From positions 1-64,000 of the forward strand of contig CAZWGA010000010.1 in the NCBI GenBank assembly GCA_964633285.1: 64,000 nt of DNA, written 5' to 3'. Every line of letters begins with the position of its first letter. The first letter of the stretch is position 1. Position numbers and translations under genes: made by a program. This document shows positions 15,714 through 24,914 of this stretch, one piece after another. The DNA is from 20CM-2-55-15 sp964633285 (GTDB lineage: Bacteria > Acidobacteriota > Terriglobia > 20CM-2-55-15). The notes under the pieces were generated by a model, which was not told where the DNA came from, searched no databases, and saw only the letters and a program-made list of their open reading frames with translations.

Positions 15714-17987
15714 TTATCGCGCGCCGATCACGATGCGGCCGTCCTCAACACTCAGGTCATCCAGCCGCAAATCAGCGATGTAAGGCTTCGCCAGCGAGGC
15801 GAACGCGGAGACCTTCAGCCGGACATCGACGCCGACTTCAGCGCCGTCGAGCCACGGTAAACGGCCGTTGAACAGTTTCAGGCCGCGATCCAGCAACTGG
15901 ACTGCGCTAAGACCTTTTGCGGCCGTCATGGTCGCACCGAGCAACTGGCCGAAGAGCCCGGGTTCTCCGCATTCCTTCACGTGCATATCGACAATTCGCA
16001 CGGAAATGATCTGCGCCTCGGTGTCGATTCCGGTAACCTGCAGCGCCAGCCCCACAGACACATCGCCGATTCCCAAACTGTTCACCGAGTATTCCCCCCG
16101 CGCGCGGATGATGCGCGGTTCGAACTTGAGCGTCAGATTCCGCACTCCCTGTTGAGCGAGAAGCGGCGCGACATATCGTGTCGCATCCATGTCGCTCACA
16201 CTGACGCGGAAGGGACCGGCGCTGTACTGAGGATTTTCGCGAATCAGTCTCTGGAATACTTCCAGGTAAACCGGCATTGCGACATCCGACATTTTCATTT
16301 CCGGAACGAGTTCCTTGACCGTATCGATGGCGATCCCGAATCCGCGAAGAAACATCACTTCATTCTGTGGAGTCTTGAATGTCTTGAGCTGCCGAAGCAT
16401 GGAGAAGAATTCATTCGACAACTCCTGAAGAACGTTTCCATCGACTTCATGATTCAAAGCCAGATTGCGGAATTTCTCGTTGGCAAACACACGCGCCGAT
16501 GTTTGTTCGAGGAATGCCCGATCCTCCTCCTGGATCGCGCCCTTTTCGATGACACCGTCCGCGTGCATCCTGGAATTGTTGAAGAAGAATCCCATCCATT
16601 CCTTGGTGATGCCTCGCCGGACATGATCCGGAAGCTGCTTGACCATACCGAAATCGAGCAGGACCAGCTTGCCTTCGCTTGTGCACAGGCAATTGGCCGG
16701 ATGAGGATCCGCGTGGAAGAAACCGCCCGTCAGTGCCTGATGCAGGAAAGCCCGGAGATATGTCTGCGCCAAGGCCACCCGGTCGATGTTCCATGCCTTC
16801 ATCTGTTCGATCTTGTCGAGATTGATTCCTTCGACAAAACCGAGCGTAAGAATTCGCCGCGTGGAATATTGCCGATACACTTTCGGTGTTCCCACATCCA
16901 GCGGCCGTAATGCTTCGCCGAGTTGCTCCGTGGCCCTGGCCTCGTGGATCAAATCGAGTTCCTTCAGCAGCGGCTCTTCCGATTCCTTATAGATCTGCAT
17001 CAGGTCGATCTTGCCCATGAAGGCGTTCATGATTATCAATGTCACTTTCGTGATCCAGAGATCGATAAGCACGCTGCGATCGACGCCGGGATGGAGAATC
17101 TTCACGACTACTTCTTCACCGGTTCGCAGCCTCGCGCGATGTACCTGTCCCATCGATGCGGCGGCGAGCGGGATCCGATCGAACGAAGCAAAGATATCCG
17201 TCGGGCCCGCTCCCAGTTCCGCCTGGATCGTTCCGGCAATCAACGCGAACTCCGAAGGCGCAACCTGATCGCGCAGTGTTTTGAACTCTTCGATGTATTC
17301 CGGGGGAAGAAGGTGTTGCTGAAGGCTCGCGAGCTGCGCGATTTTCACCGTCGCGCCCTTGAGCTGCGACGCGAGAACTTTGAATCGCTGGGCGTGTCCG
17401 CGATGAATCACCGAGAGGCGCTGAGGCGAGTACTTCCAGCGCAGCAATGTGGAACGGGACCACATCCAGCCGTATGAAAGCAGCATGCGCCACTGCAGCC
17501 AGGACAGATTCACGACATGCCGGACAGCCTCGCGCCGCCGGGCTTTGCGCAATATCGTCGCGTAGTGAACGTCAATGTCGGCAAGCCGGTGGGACAGAGT
17601 CTTGACGAACGCCGTCAGAATCTTTCGCGCAATATCCGGCTTGTCGCGAAGAATCCCGTCGAATCGCCCGCGGGAAATGAAGAGGCACTTCATGTCCGAC
17701 TCCGCGCGCACCGAAGCGGATGTCGGCTTATCCGAAACGAGACTCATCTCCCCGAAGTGCTCGCCCGCATGCAACCGCCCAAGCTCGATTTCGTTTTTGG
17801 ATGTGGAGAACTTCAGGACCGACGCCGTGCCCTCGACAACAATAAACAGGCCTTCTCCCGGCATCCCTTCAACGATGATGCGATCACCGGCCTTGAAGAA
17901 TCTTTCTTCGCACGCGGCCTGCAGATCCCGCACCTGGTCTTCGGAAAGCTCCGCAAACAACGCAACTGGCTGGAAAAGTTCCGACAC
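15714..17987 (-). CDS. cNMP-binding domain fused to UbiB/ABC1-family kinase
   Basis: 757 residues in three parts. Residues about 5-125 are a cyclic-nucleotide-binding domain (GEGLFIVVEGTASVL, GEHFGEMSLVSDKPTSASVRA). Residues about 190-540 are an ABC1/UbiB atypical kinase with the A-rich loop AAASMGQVH, VVVKILHPG, catalytic HADPHPANCL and LLDFGMVKQL. The KxGQ motif typical of the family reads KIAQ here, so Gly is replaced by Ala. The last 200 residues form an all-beta-looking region ending DDLSVEDGRIVIG that I cannot assign but which may bind lipid. Start GTG with AAGGAA upstream. UbiB proteins act in isoprenoid lipid or quinone handling; cNMP control is inferred. Confidence 0.85.
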   Translation of the reverse strand: MSELFQPVALFAELSEDQVRDLQAACEERFFKAGDRIIVEGMPGEGLFIVVEGTASVLKFSTSKNEIELGRLHAGEHFGEMSLVSDKPTSASVRAESDMKCLFISRGRFDGILRDKPDIARKILTAFVKTLSHRLADIDVHYATILRKARRREAVRHVVNLSWLQWRMLLSYGWMWSRSTLLRWKYSPQRLSVIHRGHAQRFKVLASQLKGATVKIAQLASLQQHLLPPEYIEEFKTLRDQVAPSEFALIAGTIQAELGAGPTDIFASFDRIPLAAASMGQVHRARLRTGEEVVVKILHPGVDRSVLIDLWITKVTLIIMNAFMGKIDLMQIYKESEEPLLKELDLIHEARATEQLGEALRPLDVGTPKVYRQYSTRRILTLGFVEGINLDKIEQMKAWNIDRVALAQTYLRAFLHQALTGGFFHADPHPANCLCTSEGKLVLLDFGMVKQLPDHVRRGITKEWMGFFFNNSRMHADGVIEKGAIQEEDRAFLEQTSARVFANEKFRNLALNHEVDGNVLQELSNEFFSMLRQLKTFKTPQNEVMFLRGFGIAIDTVKELVPEMKMSDVAMPVYLEVFQRLIRENPQYSAGPFRVSVSDMDATRYVAPLLAQQGVRNLTLKFEPRIIRARGEYSVNSLGIGDVSVGLALQVTGIDTEAQIISVRIVDMHVKECGEPGLFGQLLGATMTAAKGLSAVQLLDRGLKLFNGRLPWLDGAEVGVDVRLKVSAFASLAKPYIADLRLDDLSVEDGRIVIGAR

Positions 17988-18007
17988 AGAGTTCCTTGCT
18001 GCGGGGA

Positions 18008-18105
18008 GGGAATTTCAGGGGCCCACATTTGAGAGTGGAGAACCCAATATTTGAGATCTCAGATCCTGGGTTCTCCAATCTCAAATGCCGGTCCCTGTAA
18101 TTCCC
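18008..18105. repeat. Long imperfect inverted repeat (39-bp arms)
   Basis: Arms 18008-18046 and 18067-18105 match at 34 of 39 positions; the inner 11 bases (TGGAGAACCCA against its complement) are perfect. The 20-nt loop contains the palindrome GAGATCTC. It lies between two minus-strand genes, upstream of the kinase and downstream of the DsrE-like gene, so it may be a terminator or a mobile hairpin element. It is unrelated in sequence to the other hairpins in the window. Confidence 0.9.
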
Positions 18106-18121
18106 CCTTGCCGCGGATGTC

Positions 18122-18787
18122 TTACACGGAGTGCGCGAACGTGTAGCCGTGTTCCTGGGCGCGGCTCACAGCAACGATTCCGGCGGGGACCATGTGGGCA
18201 TTCATCACGATGTTGGCGATGAGTTCATCGTTGATCTTACCGGCATCACCGCCGGTGGAACCCGCAATGGCGCCGGCGAGCGCACGAGTGGCCATGCGGC
18301 AGACGGCGAGATGCAGCCCGCGCTTCAGGAGGCTGTCGAGCGTGGTGCCGCGGTTCGTCAACGATCCACCGTAACCTGTCGCGTTGAACAAATTGACCGA
18401 CGGCGGTTCTTTCGTTTTGGGATCGGTGAAATTGCTCGTGGAAGTCAGCGGCCGCCCGTACTTCGACCAGATCATGTCGTTGTACGCGAATGGCGTGGAC
18501 ATGTGGCGGGCGACAATCACTACGGCCAGATCCGAAGCGTCCAGACCATAACCGGTCTTATTCGCTTCGAAAAAATTGTTGGCATAAAGGAGCGCGCCGC
18601 CAAATCCTTCCGGCGTTGTCGTATCGAAAATGAATCGATGCTTGCCGGGAATCTTATCGAACCAGGCATCTTCCTGATGATGGGCAGGCTCGAACGGAGA
18701 GCTCGCCGAAGACTGTACGGGAAATGCCGGACGAAAACCGGCAACACCTGCGCCTAATGCGCTCATGAAAGATCGTCGTTTAATCAT
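18122..18787 (-). CDS. Tat-signal DsrE-like protein of unknown function
   Basis: 221 residues beginning MIKRRSFMSALGAGVAG, a twin-arginine-like export signal. The mature part (HRFIFDTTTPEGFGGALLYA, then LAVVIVARHMSTPF and a late Cys in HLAVCRMATRAL) resembles the DsrE/DsrF fold, which in sulfur metabolism carries persulfides on Cys, but this is a weak match. The ATG at 18787 is preferred to the TTG at 18793 because it sits 10 nt after the upstream stop and gives a compact signal. It is the last gene of the PQQ operon and probably works in the periplasm with those enzymes. Confidence 0.6.
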   Translation of the reverse strand: MIKRRSFMSALGAGVAGFRPAFPVQSSASSPFEPAHHQEDAWFDKIPGKHRFIFDTTTPEGFGGALLYANNFFEANKTGYGLDASDLAVVIVARHMSTPFAYNDMIWSKYGRPLTSTSNFTDPKTKEPPSVNLFNATGYGGSLTNRGTTLDSLLKRGLHLAVCRMATRALAGAIAGSTGGDAGKINDELIANIVMNAHMVPAGIVAVSRAQEHGYTFAHSV

Positions 18788-18796
18788 CTGCAAATC

Positions 18797-19675
18797 TTAC
18801 TTTCCCTCCAGGAATTTGTCGATGATGGCGGCAAAGTCTTTCTCATTTTCCTCGCTTGGATAATGGCCTGCGCCCGGAATCGTTTCGATCTGAGCCTGAG
18901 ACAGCGTTTTCTTCAACTCGGTCTGAGTCGCCGCCGGAACGATCGTGCTGCGGCCGCCCAATATATAAATGATGGGAGATTTGATCTCGCGGACGAAACG
19001 CCACAGCTCGGTGGGAACAAAACCGTTGCCGATAGCCGGATCGCGTTTCCAGATAAGGCGCCCGTCGCCGCGGCGTTTTGTTCCGAAATGGACATAGGCA
19101 CGGAGAATCTCATCCGGCGTGCGTGAATTCCCGCGCTTCTGTTCCGCAAACAGTTCGTCTTCCGATGCCCACCCTTTTTCGTCCTCCTGCTTCAGGCGGT
19201 TCGTGAAACCGTCGGCAATCTCGCGCGGACGCTCCGGCCCGACATCTTCAGAGATAACGGCGGCCACGAGATCCGGATGAAGTCCCGCGAATACCTGCGC
19301 CACGCGTCCACCCGTTGAATTTCCCCAGATCACAATGTTGCGCAGGCGCAACTCGCGCGCGAGGCCTTCGATATCCTTCGTATAGTCTTCGACCAGGTAC
19401 GCTCCCTTCGGTTCCCAATCCGAATCGCCATGGCCGCGCATGTCTACCGCGAGCACGCGATACTTCGTCGCAAAGTGTGGCGCAATGTGATCAAACGTGT
19501 GCGCAACTCTTCCGATGCCGTGAAGCATGATCAGCGGTTGTTTATCGGGCGCGCCCCATTCGAGGTAATGGATGCGAAGACCGTTCACGTTGACGAACCG
19601 GTCTGCCGGCTGCGCGGCGAGTTCACCGCAAATTAGGAAACACGTCGCCACAAGAGCAAGAAGGAGGTTCTTCAT
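18797..19675 (-). CDS. Secreted alpha/beta hydrolase
   Basis: 292 residues with a signal peptide (MKNLLLALVATCFLICGELA). The fold motifs are LIMLHGIGR, DMRGHGDSDW, the nucleophile elbow VIWGNSTGGRV (Ser near residue 115) and the C-terminal PGAGHYPSEEN (His). The ATG at 19675 overlaps the stop of the second PQQ dehydrogenase (ATGA), which fixes the start although the frame is open much further upstream. The nucleophile motif GNSTGG departs from the usual GxSxGG only at permissive positions. Likely an esterase or lactonase; next to PQQ sugar/alcohol dehydrogenases a gluconolactonase-like role is possible but not shown. Confidence 0.8.
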   Translation of the reverse strand: MKNLLLALVATCFLICGELAAQPADRFVNVNGLRIHYLEWGAPDKQPLIMLHGIGRVAHTFDHIAPHFATKYRVLAVDMRGHGDSDWEPKGAYLVEDYTKDIEGLARELRLRNIVIWGNSTGGRVAQVFAGLHPDLVAAVISEDVGPERPREIADGFTNRLKQEDEKGWASEDELFAEQKRGNSRTPDEILRAYVHFGTKRRGDGRLIWKRDPAIGNGFVPTELWRFVREIKSPIIYILGGRSTIVPAATQTELKKTLSQAQIETIPGAGHYPSEENEKDFAAIIDKFLEGK

Positions 19676-21444
19676 TTCGTGTTCACCGGAAGCGCGAAAA
19701 CAAGCACCGAGTTCCCGGAATTCGGCCGATGGATTTCGGGCGCAAGCTCCGGCGCAATCAATGTGGACCAACTGCCGCCGCCGATTCCCGCCAGCATCGC
19801 CACATATTGCTTTCCTTTCGCCATATAGGTAATCGGAAAACCCTGGGCGGAGGTCGGCAGTCTTGTTTGCCAGAGGATTTTTCCGGTCGCCGCATCGTAC
19901 GCATACATGTGACGATCCCAGTCGCCGCCGAACACAACGCCGCCTCCGGTCGTCAGCGCCGCCGTGTTGGAAGGCGATGAGGTCCGCTGACGCCATAAGA
20001 CCTTGCCGGTGCGGATATCCATCGCAAGAAATTCGCCGAGATTTCCGCCGCTTTCCGGATGCTTGTAATCACTGCGCGCGACCGGACCCGTGCCGCCTTT
20101 GCCGACAACTTTTTCGACGTTCCCGAAAGTCGCCTTTTCGCAACTCAGATTAATCGGAATATAGAACGCATTCGTTTGCGGACTGTATGACATTGCCCGC
20201 CAGCTCTTGAATCCCGCGGTGCTCGGGCATTGATCCACTTCCACGCCGATCTGAGGAACCTTACCGGGCAGATAGGTGACTTTCCCGCTTTGCGGATCCA
20301 CGTGAACGATGGTCTGATACCCCAGATCCGCCGCATGAATGAATTGCCCGTTCGTGCGATCGAGTTGCCAGAGAATCCCGAGCTTTCCCATCTTGAAGAG
20401 CGACTTCCTCCCGGCGACATCGACCAGGATGTTTTCAAAGACTTCATCCATGTCCTGCGTTTCACCGGGAAGATGCTGGTAGTACCACTTCATTTTTCCG
20501 GTATCGGGATCCAACGCGAGCGTCGAATTCGTGTACAAGGCATCGCCATCCGTGCCGCGAGCGACTCGAGCCCACGGCTTGGCCTGCGCAGTGCCCCAGT
20601 AAATAAGGTTGGTTGACGGATCGTAGCTGCCGGAAATCCATGCGTCGCCGCCGGCGCGGAATGAGAGAGGCAAATCGCCCCACGTTTCCCCGCCAGGCTC
20701 ACCGGGACGCGCGATCGTCGACGTGCGCCAGAGTTCTCTCCCGGTGGCGGCATCATGCCCGGTAATAAAGCAGACGTCATTCTTGTAACGGCTGCATCCG
20801 GTAATTCCAGCAATCACTTTTCCGCGAACGACGATGGGCCCGGATGTATATTCGTAACCCAGTTGTGGATCCGCAACCCTGGTGTCCCACACCAGTTTTC
20901 CTGTGCGCGCATCCAGTGCAACAAGGCGCGCATCACCGGTTGCCGCGAAAATCTTATCGTCATAAATTGCAATATTGCGCTGAATGCCCCGGCCGTCTCC
21001 CGCTGCTGCATTGCCTTGAGCCAGCCGGGCAATCGACGTTTGCTCACCTCCGCCTGCCGAAGCAACCGCCGAAGGGCGCGCGATCTGAGGCCGGTATTGC
21101 CAGATGAGATCTCCCGTGGCCGCATCGATGGCCTGGATCACACCGCGAGGATTCGGCAAATACATCACGCCGTCATAGACCAGGGGTGTCGCTTCGTTGG
21201 CGCCGGTGTCGTCCATGGACCACGACCATGCGAGCTGAAGCTGATTCACATTTTGACGCGTGATTTGATCGAGTGGACTGTATCCCCATGCATTGTCGGT
21301 CCGCCTCCAGTTCAGCCAGTCACCCGGCGATGGATTGCGCAGCATGGCGTCACTGACGGGCCGGAATTCCCGGACCTGGCCCGGGAGTACGAGCGTCGCC
21401 GTCAGAACAAGCGCGACCATCAGTAGAACAGTTCGGCTTTTCAT
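19672..21444 (-). CDS. PQQ-dependent alcohol dehydrogenase, methanol/ethanol family
   Basis: 590 residues with a signal peptide (RTVLLMVALVLTATLVLPG). The eight-bladed PQQ propeller starts at DWLNWRRTDNAWGYSPLDQI and ends TYMAKGKQYVAMLAGIGGG. Repeating tryptophan-docking motifs such as AIDAATGDLIWQYRP, ALDARTGKLVWDTRV and AMDIRTGKVLWRQRT mark the blades. No cytochrome c domain (CxxCH) is present, so an external acceptor is needed. It is the second gene of a four-gene operon and is coupled to the hydrolase downstream. Oxidises an alcohol or aldehyde in the periplasm; the substrate is unknown. Confidence 0.88.
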   Translation of the reverse strand: MKSRTVLLMVALVLTATLVLPGQVREFRPVSDAMLRNPSPGDWLNWRRTDNAWGYSPLDQITRQNVNQLQLAWSWSMDDTGANEATPLVYDGVMYLPNPRGVIQAIDAATGDLIWQYRPQIARPSAVASAGGGEQTSIARLAQGNAAAGDGRGIQRNIAIYDDKIFAATGDARLVALDARTGKLVWDTRVADPQLGYEYTSGPIVVRGKVIAGITGCSRYKNDVCFITGHDAATGRELWRTSTIARPGEPGGETWGDLPLSFRAGGDAWISGSYDPSTNLIYWGTAQAKPWARVARGTDGDALYTNSTLALDPDTGKMKWYYQHLPGETQDMDEVFENILVDVAGRKSLFKMGKLGILWQLDRTNGQFIHAADLGYQTIVHVDPQSGKVTYLPGKVPQIGVEVDQCPSTAGFKSWRAMSYSPQTNAFYIPINLSCEKATFGNVEKVVGKGGTGPVARSDYKHPESGGNLGEFLAMDIRTGKVLWRQRTSSPSNTAALTTGGGVVFGGDWDRHMYAYDAATGKILWQTRLPTSAQGFPITYMAKGKQYVAMLAGIGGGSWSTLIAPELAPEIHRPNSGNSVLVFALPVNTK

Positions 21445-21468
21445 AATTCGATTCTCCCGAACAGCAGC

Positions 21469-23391
21469 TTATTTCAATGCAAACGCGACGAGCGCGTTAT
21501 CCGCGCCGGCGCCCGTTGCAACGACGATGAATTGCTTTCCGGAACGAGTGCGATAAGTCATCGGCACCGCGGTGTTTTCGTAGGGAATTCTGCCGCGCCA
21601 CACTTCCTTGCCGGTTTTCTTGTCGAAGGCGTAGAGATATCCATCGCCGCCGCCAATAAACACCAGCCCACCTTTCGTCACCATGGCGCCGCCTCGATTG
21701 TTCGGCGATCCCAGGCGATCCGGCAACGCAACACCTTTCAGCAGGGAACTTTCTCGAATCGACCGGCTTCCTTCTCCCAATGGGACTTTCCACGCAATGT
21801 CGCCTTTATTCAAATCGATCGCCGTCAGGACGGCCCACGGCGGCGAGACCAGCGGAATACCGCCGGGAAGGTTGGCCGCATCGCCACCGCGAGCAAATAC
21901 ATTCGAGTACTCCACGGCGACAAGCGGATCCGAGCCGTCATTCTTCGCGAGGCGATTTACACCGATCTGATTTCCAGCGCGAACAAAAAGATATCCGGTC
22001 TCCGGATCGAACGCGGCTCCACCCCAGTTGGCTCCGCCGTTTTGAGAAGGACGCTGGAGTGTTCCTTTCAATGACGGCGGCGTGAACATCGGTCCGATGC
22101 GAAACTTCTTCAACTGTTCTTCCGCGAGCCGCCGGATCTCCGGCGTCATGTTATTCGCATCTTCGAGCAATACACCTTGCTGAACGAATGGCGGCGGTTT
22201 TGTGGGAAAGGGCTGGGTCGCGTACGGCTTTTCACCCGGGACGTCGCTGTCTGCTGGAACTGCGCGCTCGACGATCGGCCAGACCGGCTTTCCCGTCACG
22301 CGGTCGAATACAAACGTATCTCCACGCTTGGTTACCTGCGCAACGGCATCGATCCGGCGGCCATCCACAGTGATCGTGACAAGGTTCGGCTGCGCAGGAA
22401 TGTCCCAGTCCCAAAGTCCGTGATGAACCGTCTGGAAATGCCATTTCATTTTTCCGGTTGCCGCGTCGAGACACACCAGCGATTCGGCAAAAAGATTGGC
22501 GCCAGGCCGCCGGCCGCCGTAGTAGTCGCTCGATGGCGTTGAAGTCGGAACATAGAGAAGGCCGCGCGCCTCATCCAGCGACATCGGCGGCCAGACATTG
22601 CCGTGACCGTTGTTGCGCCACGAATCATTTTCCCAGGTCTCCGCGCCGGGATCCTTCGAAGACAGCGGAATCACGGAAAACGTCCAGGCGCGTTTGCCGG
22701 TGCGGGCGTTGATGGCCTGAACGTATCCGGCGGGATCCGAGGTCTGCACGCGATCCGGTATCTGACTGCCGACAATGACGAGGTCTTTGTACACGACCGG
22801 CGGCGAACTCTGCGTCGCGTGCTTGATGTCGGAGATGCGCGGAAGATCGGTCAGGGGCACTTCACCGTTGTTGCCGAAAGTATGATCGGCTTCTCCTGTG
22901 CGCGCATCGAGCGAAAACAATCGATGCCGGCTGTTCAGGAAAATATGAAGCCGGCCCTTGTCGCGCCAGAATGCGGTTCCCCGCAGTTTCCAGCCGCTGG
23001 CGGATAAGACCTGGCCGAGCTTGTAGCCTTCTCCATCGAATCTCCACAATTCCCTTCCCGACTCGGCATCCAGCGCAGCGACGTTGTTATAGGGCGTGGT
23101 CACGTAAAGGACTCCGTCGATCATCAGCGGAGTCGCTTCGAAAAAGCCCGGCGTGGTGCCGTACTCGGAAAGAGGCGTTTCCCAATGTTTCCATTGCCAC
23201 GCCACCTGAAGCTGCTGCACGTTCGCTGAATTGATGCCGGTTAACGGAGAGTATTTTGTGCCCGCCTGATCTGCTCCGTAATACGGCCATTCGACCTGTG
23301 GCGCTCGGCGCTCCTGAGCAACGTAGGAATGAACCACCGAAACACAGAAACATAGATACAGAAGTCTTCGGAGTGCCTGAGTGTTCTTCAT
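21469..23391 (-). CDS. PQQ-dependent dehydrogenase, glucose-dehydrogenase type
   Basis: 640 residues with a signal peptide (QALRRLLYLCFCVSVVHSYVA) and a PQQ propeller beginning WPYYGADQAGTKYSPL and containing VTTPYNNVAALDAESGRELW, NLPGGIPLVSPPWAVLTAID and GGLVFIGGGDGYLYAFD, ending VPMTYRTRSGKQFIVVA. The membrane anchor domain of Gcd is missing, so this is a soluble periplasmic form. The ATG at 23391 has AAAAGG at the right distance and is preferred to the ATG at 23406. It opens the operon with the second PQQ enzyme 24 bases downstream. Confidence 0.87.
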   Translation of the reverse strand: MKNTQALRRLLYLCFCVSVVHSYVAQERRAPQVEWPYYGADQAGTKYSPLTGINSANVQQLQVAWQWKHWETPLSEYGTTPGFFEATPLMIDGVLYVTTPYNNVAALDAESGRELWRFDGEGYKLGQVLSASGWKLRGTAFWRDKGRLHIFLNSRHRLFSLDARTGEADHTFGNNGEVPLTDLPRISDIKHATQSSPPVVYKDLVIVGSQIPDRVQTSDPAGYVQAINARTGKRAWTFSVIPLSSKDPGAETWENDSWRNNGHGNVWPPMSLDEARGLLYVPTSTPSSDYYGGRRPGANLFAESLVCLDAATGKMKWHFQTVHHGLWDWDIPAQPNLVTITVDGRRIDAVAQVTKRGDTFVFDRVTGKPVWPIVERAVPADSDVPGEKPYATQPFPTKPPPFVQQGVLLEDANNMTPEIRRLAEEQLKKFRIGPMFTPPSLKGTLQRPSQNGGANWGGAAFDPETGYLFVRAGNQIGVNRLAKNDGSDPLVAVEYSNVFARGGDAANLPGGIPLVSPPWAVLTAIDLNKGDIAWKVPLGEGSRSIRESSLLKGVALPDRLGSPNNRGGAMVTKGGLVFIGGGDGYLYAFDKKTGKEVWRGRIPYENTAVPMTYRTRSGKQFIVVATGAGADNALVAFALK

Positions 23392-23422
23392 GCCTTTTGG
23401 GTTCATTGCCGGAATGCAGCGA

Positions 23423-23430
23423 ATTCTACA
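23423..23430 (-). promoter_or_regulatory. Extended -10 element of the PQQ operon
   Basis: Read on the minus strand, TGTAGAAT (23430 down to 23423) matches the extended -10 motif seen at 5771 and 10912. It lies about 30 nt upstream of the preferred ATG at 23391, leaving a normal leader with a Shine-Dalgarno sequence. Confidence 0.45.
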
Positions 23431-23480
23431 ACGAATCCCTTGCAGGACTATATTGATGACGCCTAATCTTCAAACTCCAC

Positions 23481-24914
23481 ATGAGCCTCGCACGTATTCT
23501 TAAGTGGCAATTGCGCCGCCTCCCGATCATTGGTCCAATCGCCGCACAGCGCGACAGACTGCACGAACTGGAGTCTGAACGGGACTTCGTTGAGCGGGAA
23601 AAGAAGCGGCTGCGCGACCTCCACGAGGCGGCCGAACTTGAACGCAAGCAGGTAAAAACGTGGGTTGTACCGGGACATTATTATTCGCCGATCCCCTCGC
23701 TCACGGAGATTCGCAAGCGGGCCGAATACATCTTTGCGTACCCGGAGCGTGTGCCGGGAATCAACCTTCGAGACGCCGAGCAACTCGAACTGTTGCACGC
23801 GCTCAAGCCGTACTACGGCGAAATCCCGTTTCCAGCGGAAGCATCGAAAGAGTTTCGATATTTCTACCAGAACATCAACTTCTCTTTTTCAGATGCTTCG
23901 CTCTTCTATTGCCTGATCCGCCATATTCGTCCGAAACGCATTATCGAAGCCGGTTCCGGCTACTCTTCCTGTGTGACGATCGACACGAACGAGCGTCACT
24001 TCGAAAATAGAATCCGCTGCACGTTCATCGAACCGTATCCGCAACTGCTGTTCGACCTTCTTCACGATGGAGATCGCGACCGTATTGAAGTTCTTCCGCG
24101 CACCCTTCAGGAGGTTCCCATCGAAACCTTCATGCAGCTTGAAGACAACGATATTCTCTTCATCGATTCAACACACGTGTCCAAGACCGGCAGCGACGTC
24201 AATTTCATCCTGTTTAATATTCTCCCAGTGCTGAAGCGTGGCGTCTGGATCCACTTTCACGACATCTTCTTTCCGTTCGAATATCCGGCATGGTGGGTTT
24301 ACCAGGGCCGCGCCTGGAACGAGATCTACATCCTGCGCGCGTTCCTGCAGGATAATCCGTCATACCGAATCGAACTTTTCACTTCTCAGATTATTGAAAG
24401 ACACCGCGCGTTCTTCGAACAATCGATGCCGCGCATTCTTGCGAATGAACCGGGAAGCATCTGGCTTCGAAAGACGGCCGAACCCAGTCCTGTTGATCTC
24501 GAAAGCCTGTTGACGGCGCCGCGATTCCGGCCTACGCGCCGCATCAATCTGCCTCAGCCGGACGTTCCCAATCAGATCGTCCGCGGATGGTTCGATTCCG
24601 AAGGACAACATCGATGGATGGCCAGGGAAGCGGAGATCCGAATCGGCGGGCCGAGGCACGCCGGCGAGAAGTTGCATCTGGTGGGTTACACGCAGGCGGA
24701 AACGCCCGTTACACTGACGCTGCTTGCCAATAACCACCCTTTAGGTTCGGTGGCGTTTGCATCCAGTCAGCTCACTCAACATGAACTTGCGCTGCCGGCC
24801 GAAATGGTGGGTCTGCCGGATATCACCCTCGTGTTAAGAGCGGATTCCACATTTCGCGCGCCGGGAGATCCGCGCGAACTCAGCGTCGCATTCGGAACGA
24901 TCGAAATCCGGTAA
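23481..24914 (+). CDS. SAM-dependent methyltransferase with C-terminal beta domain
   Basis: 477 residues. An N-terminal charged helix (about 20-55, rich in Glu/Arg) is followed by a class I methyltransferase domain (about 95-330) with the SAM loop IIEAGSGYSSCVTI, acidic residue FIEPYPQ and DNDILFIDSTHVSK, which matches sugar or small-molecule O-methyltransferases. Residues about 345-477 form an extra beta-rich domain (LHLVGYTQAETPVTLTLLAN to RELSVAFGTIEIR) of the kind attached to enzymes of surface-polysaccharide synthesis. No signal peptide. The gene is alone and divergent from the PQQ operon. I infer a role in glycan decoration; the acceptor is unknown. Confidence 0.75.
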   Translation: MSLARILKWQLRRLPIIGPIAAQRDRLHELESERDFVEREKKRLRDLHEAAELERKQVKTWVVPGHYYSPIPSLTEIRKRAEYIFAYPERVPGINLRDAEQLELLHALKPYYGEIPFPAEASKEFRYFYQNINFSFSDASLFYCLIRHIRPKRIIEAGSGYSSCVTIDTNERHFENRIRCTFIEPYPQLLFDLLHDGDRDRIEVLPRTLQEVPIETFMQLEDNDILFIDSTHVSKTGSDVNFILFNILPVLKRGVWIHFHDIFFPFEYPAWWVYQGRAWNEIYILRAFLQDNPSYRIELFTSQIIERHRAFFEQSMPRILANEPGSIWLRKTAEPSPVDLESLLTAPRFRPTRRINLPQPDVPNQIVRGWFDSEGQHRWMAREAEIRIGGPRHAGEKLHLVGYTQAETPVTLTLLANNHPLGSVAFASSQLTQHELALPAEMVGLPDITLVLRADSTFRAPGDPRELSVAFGTIEIR

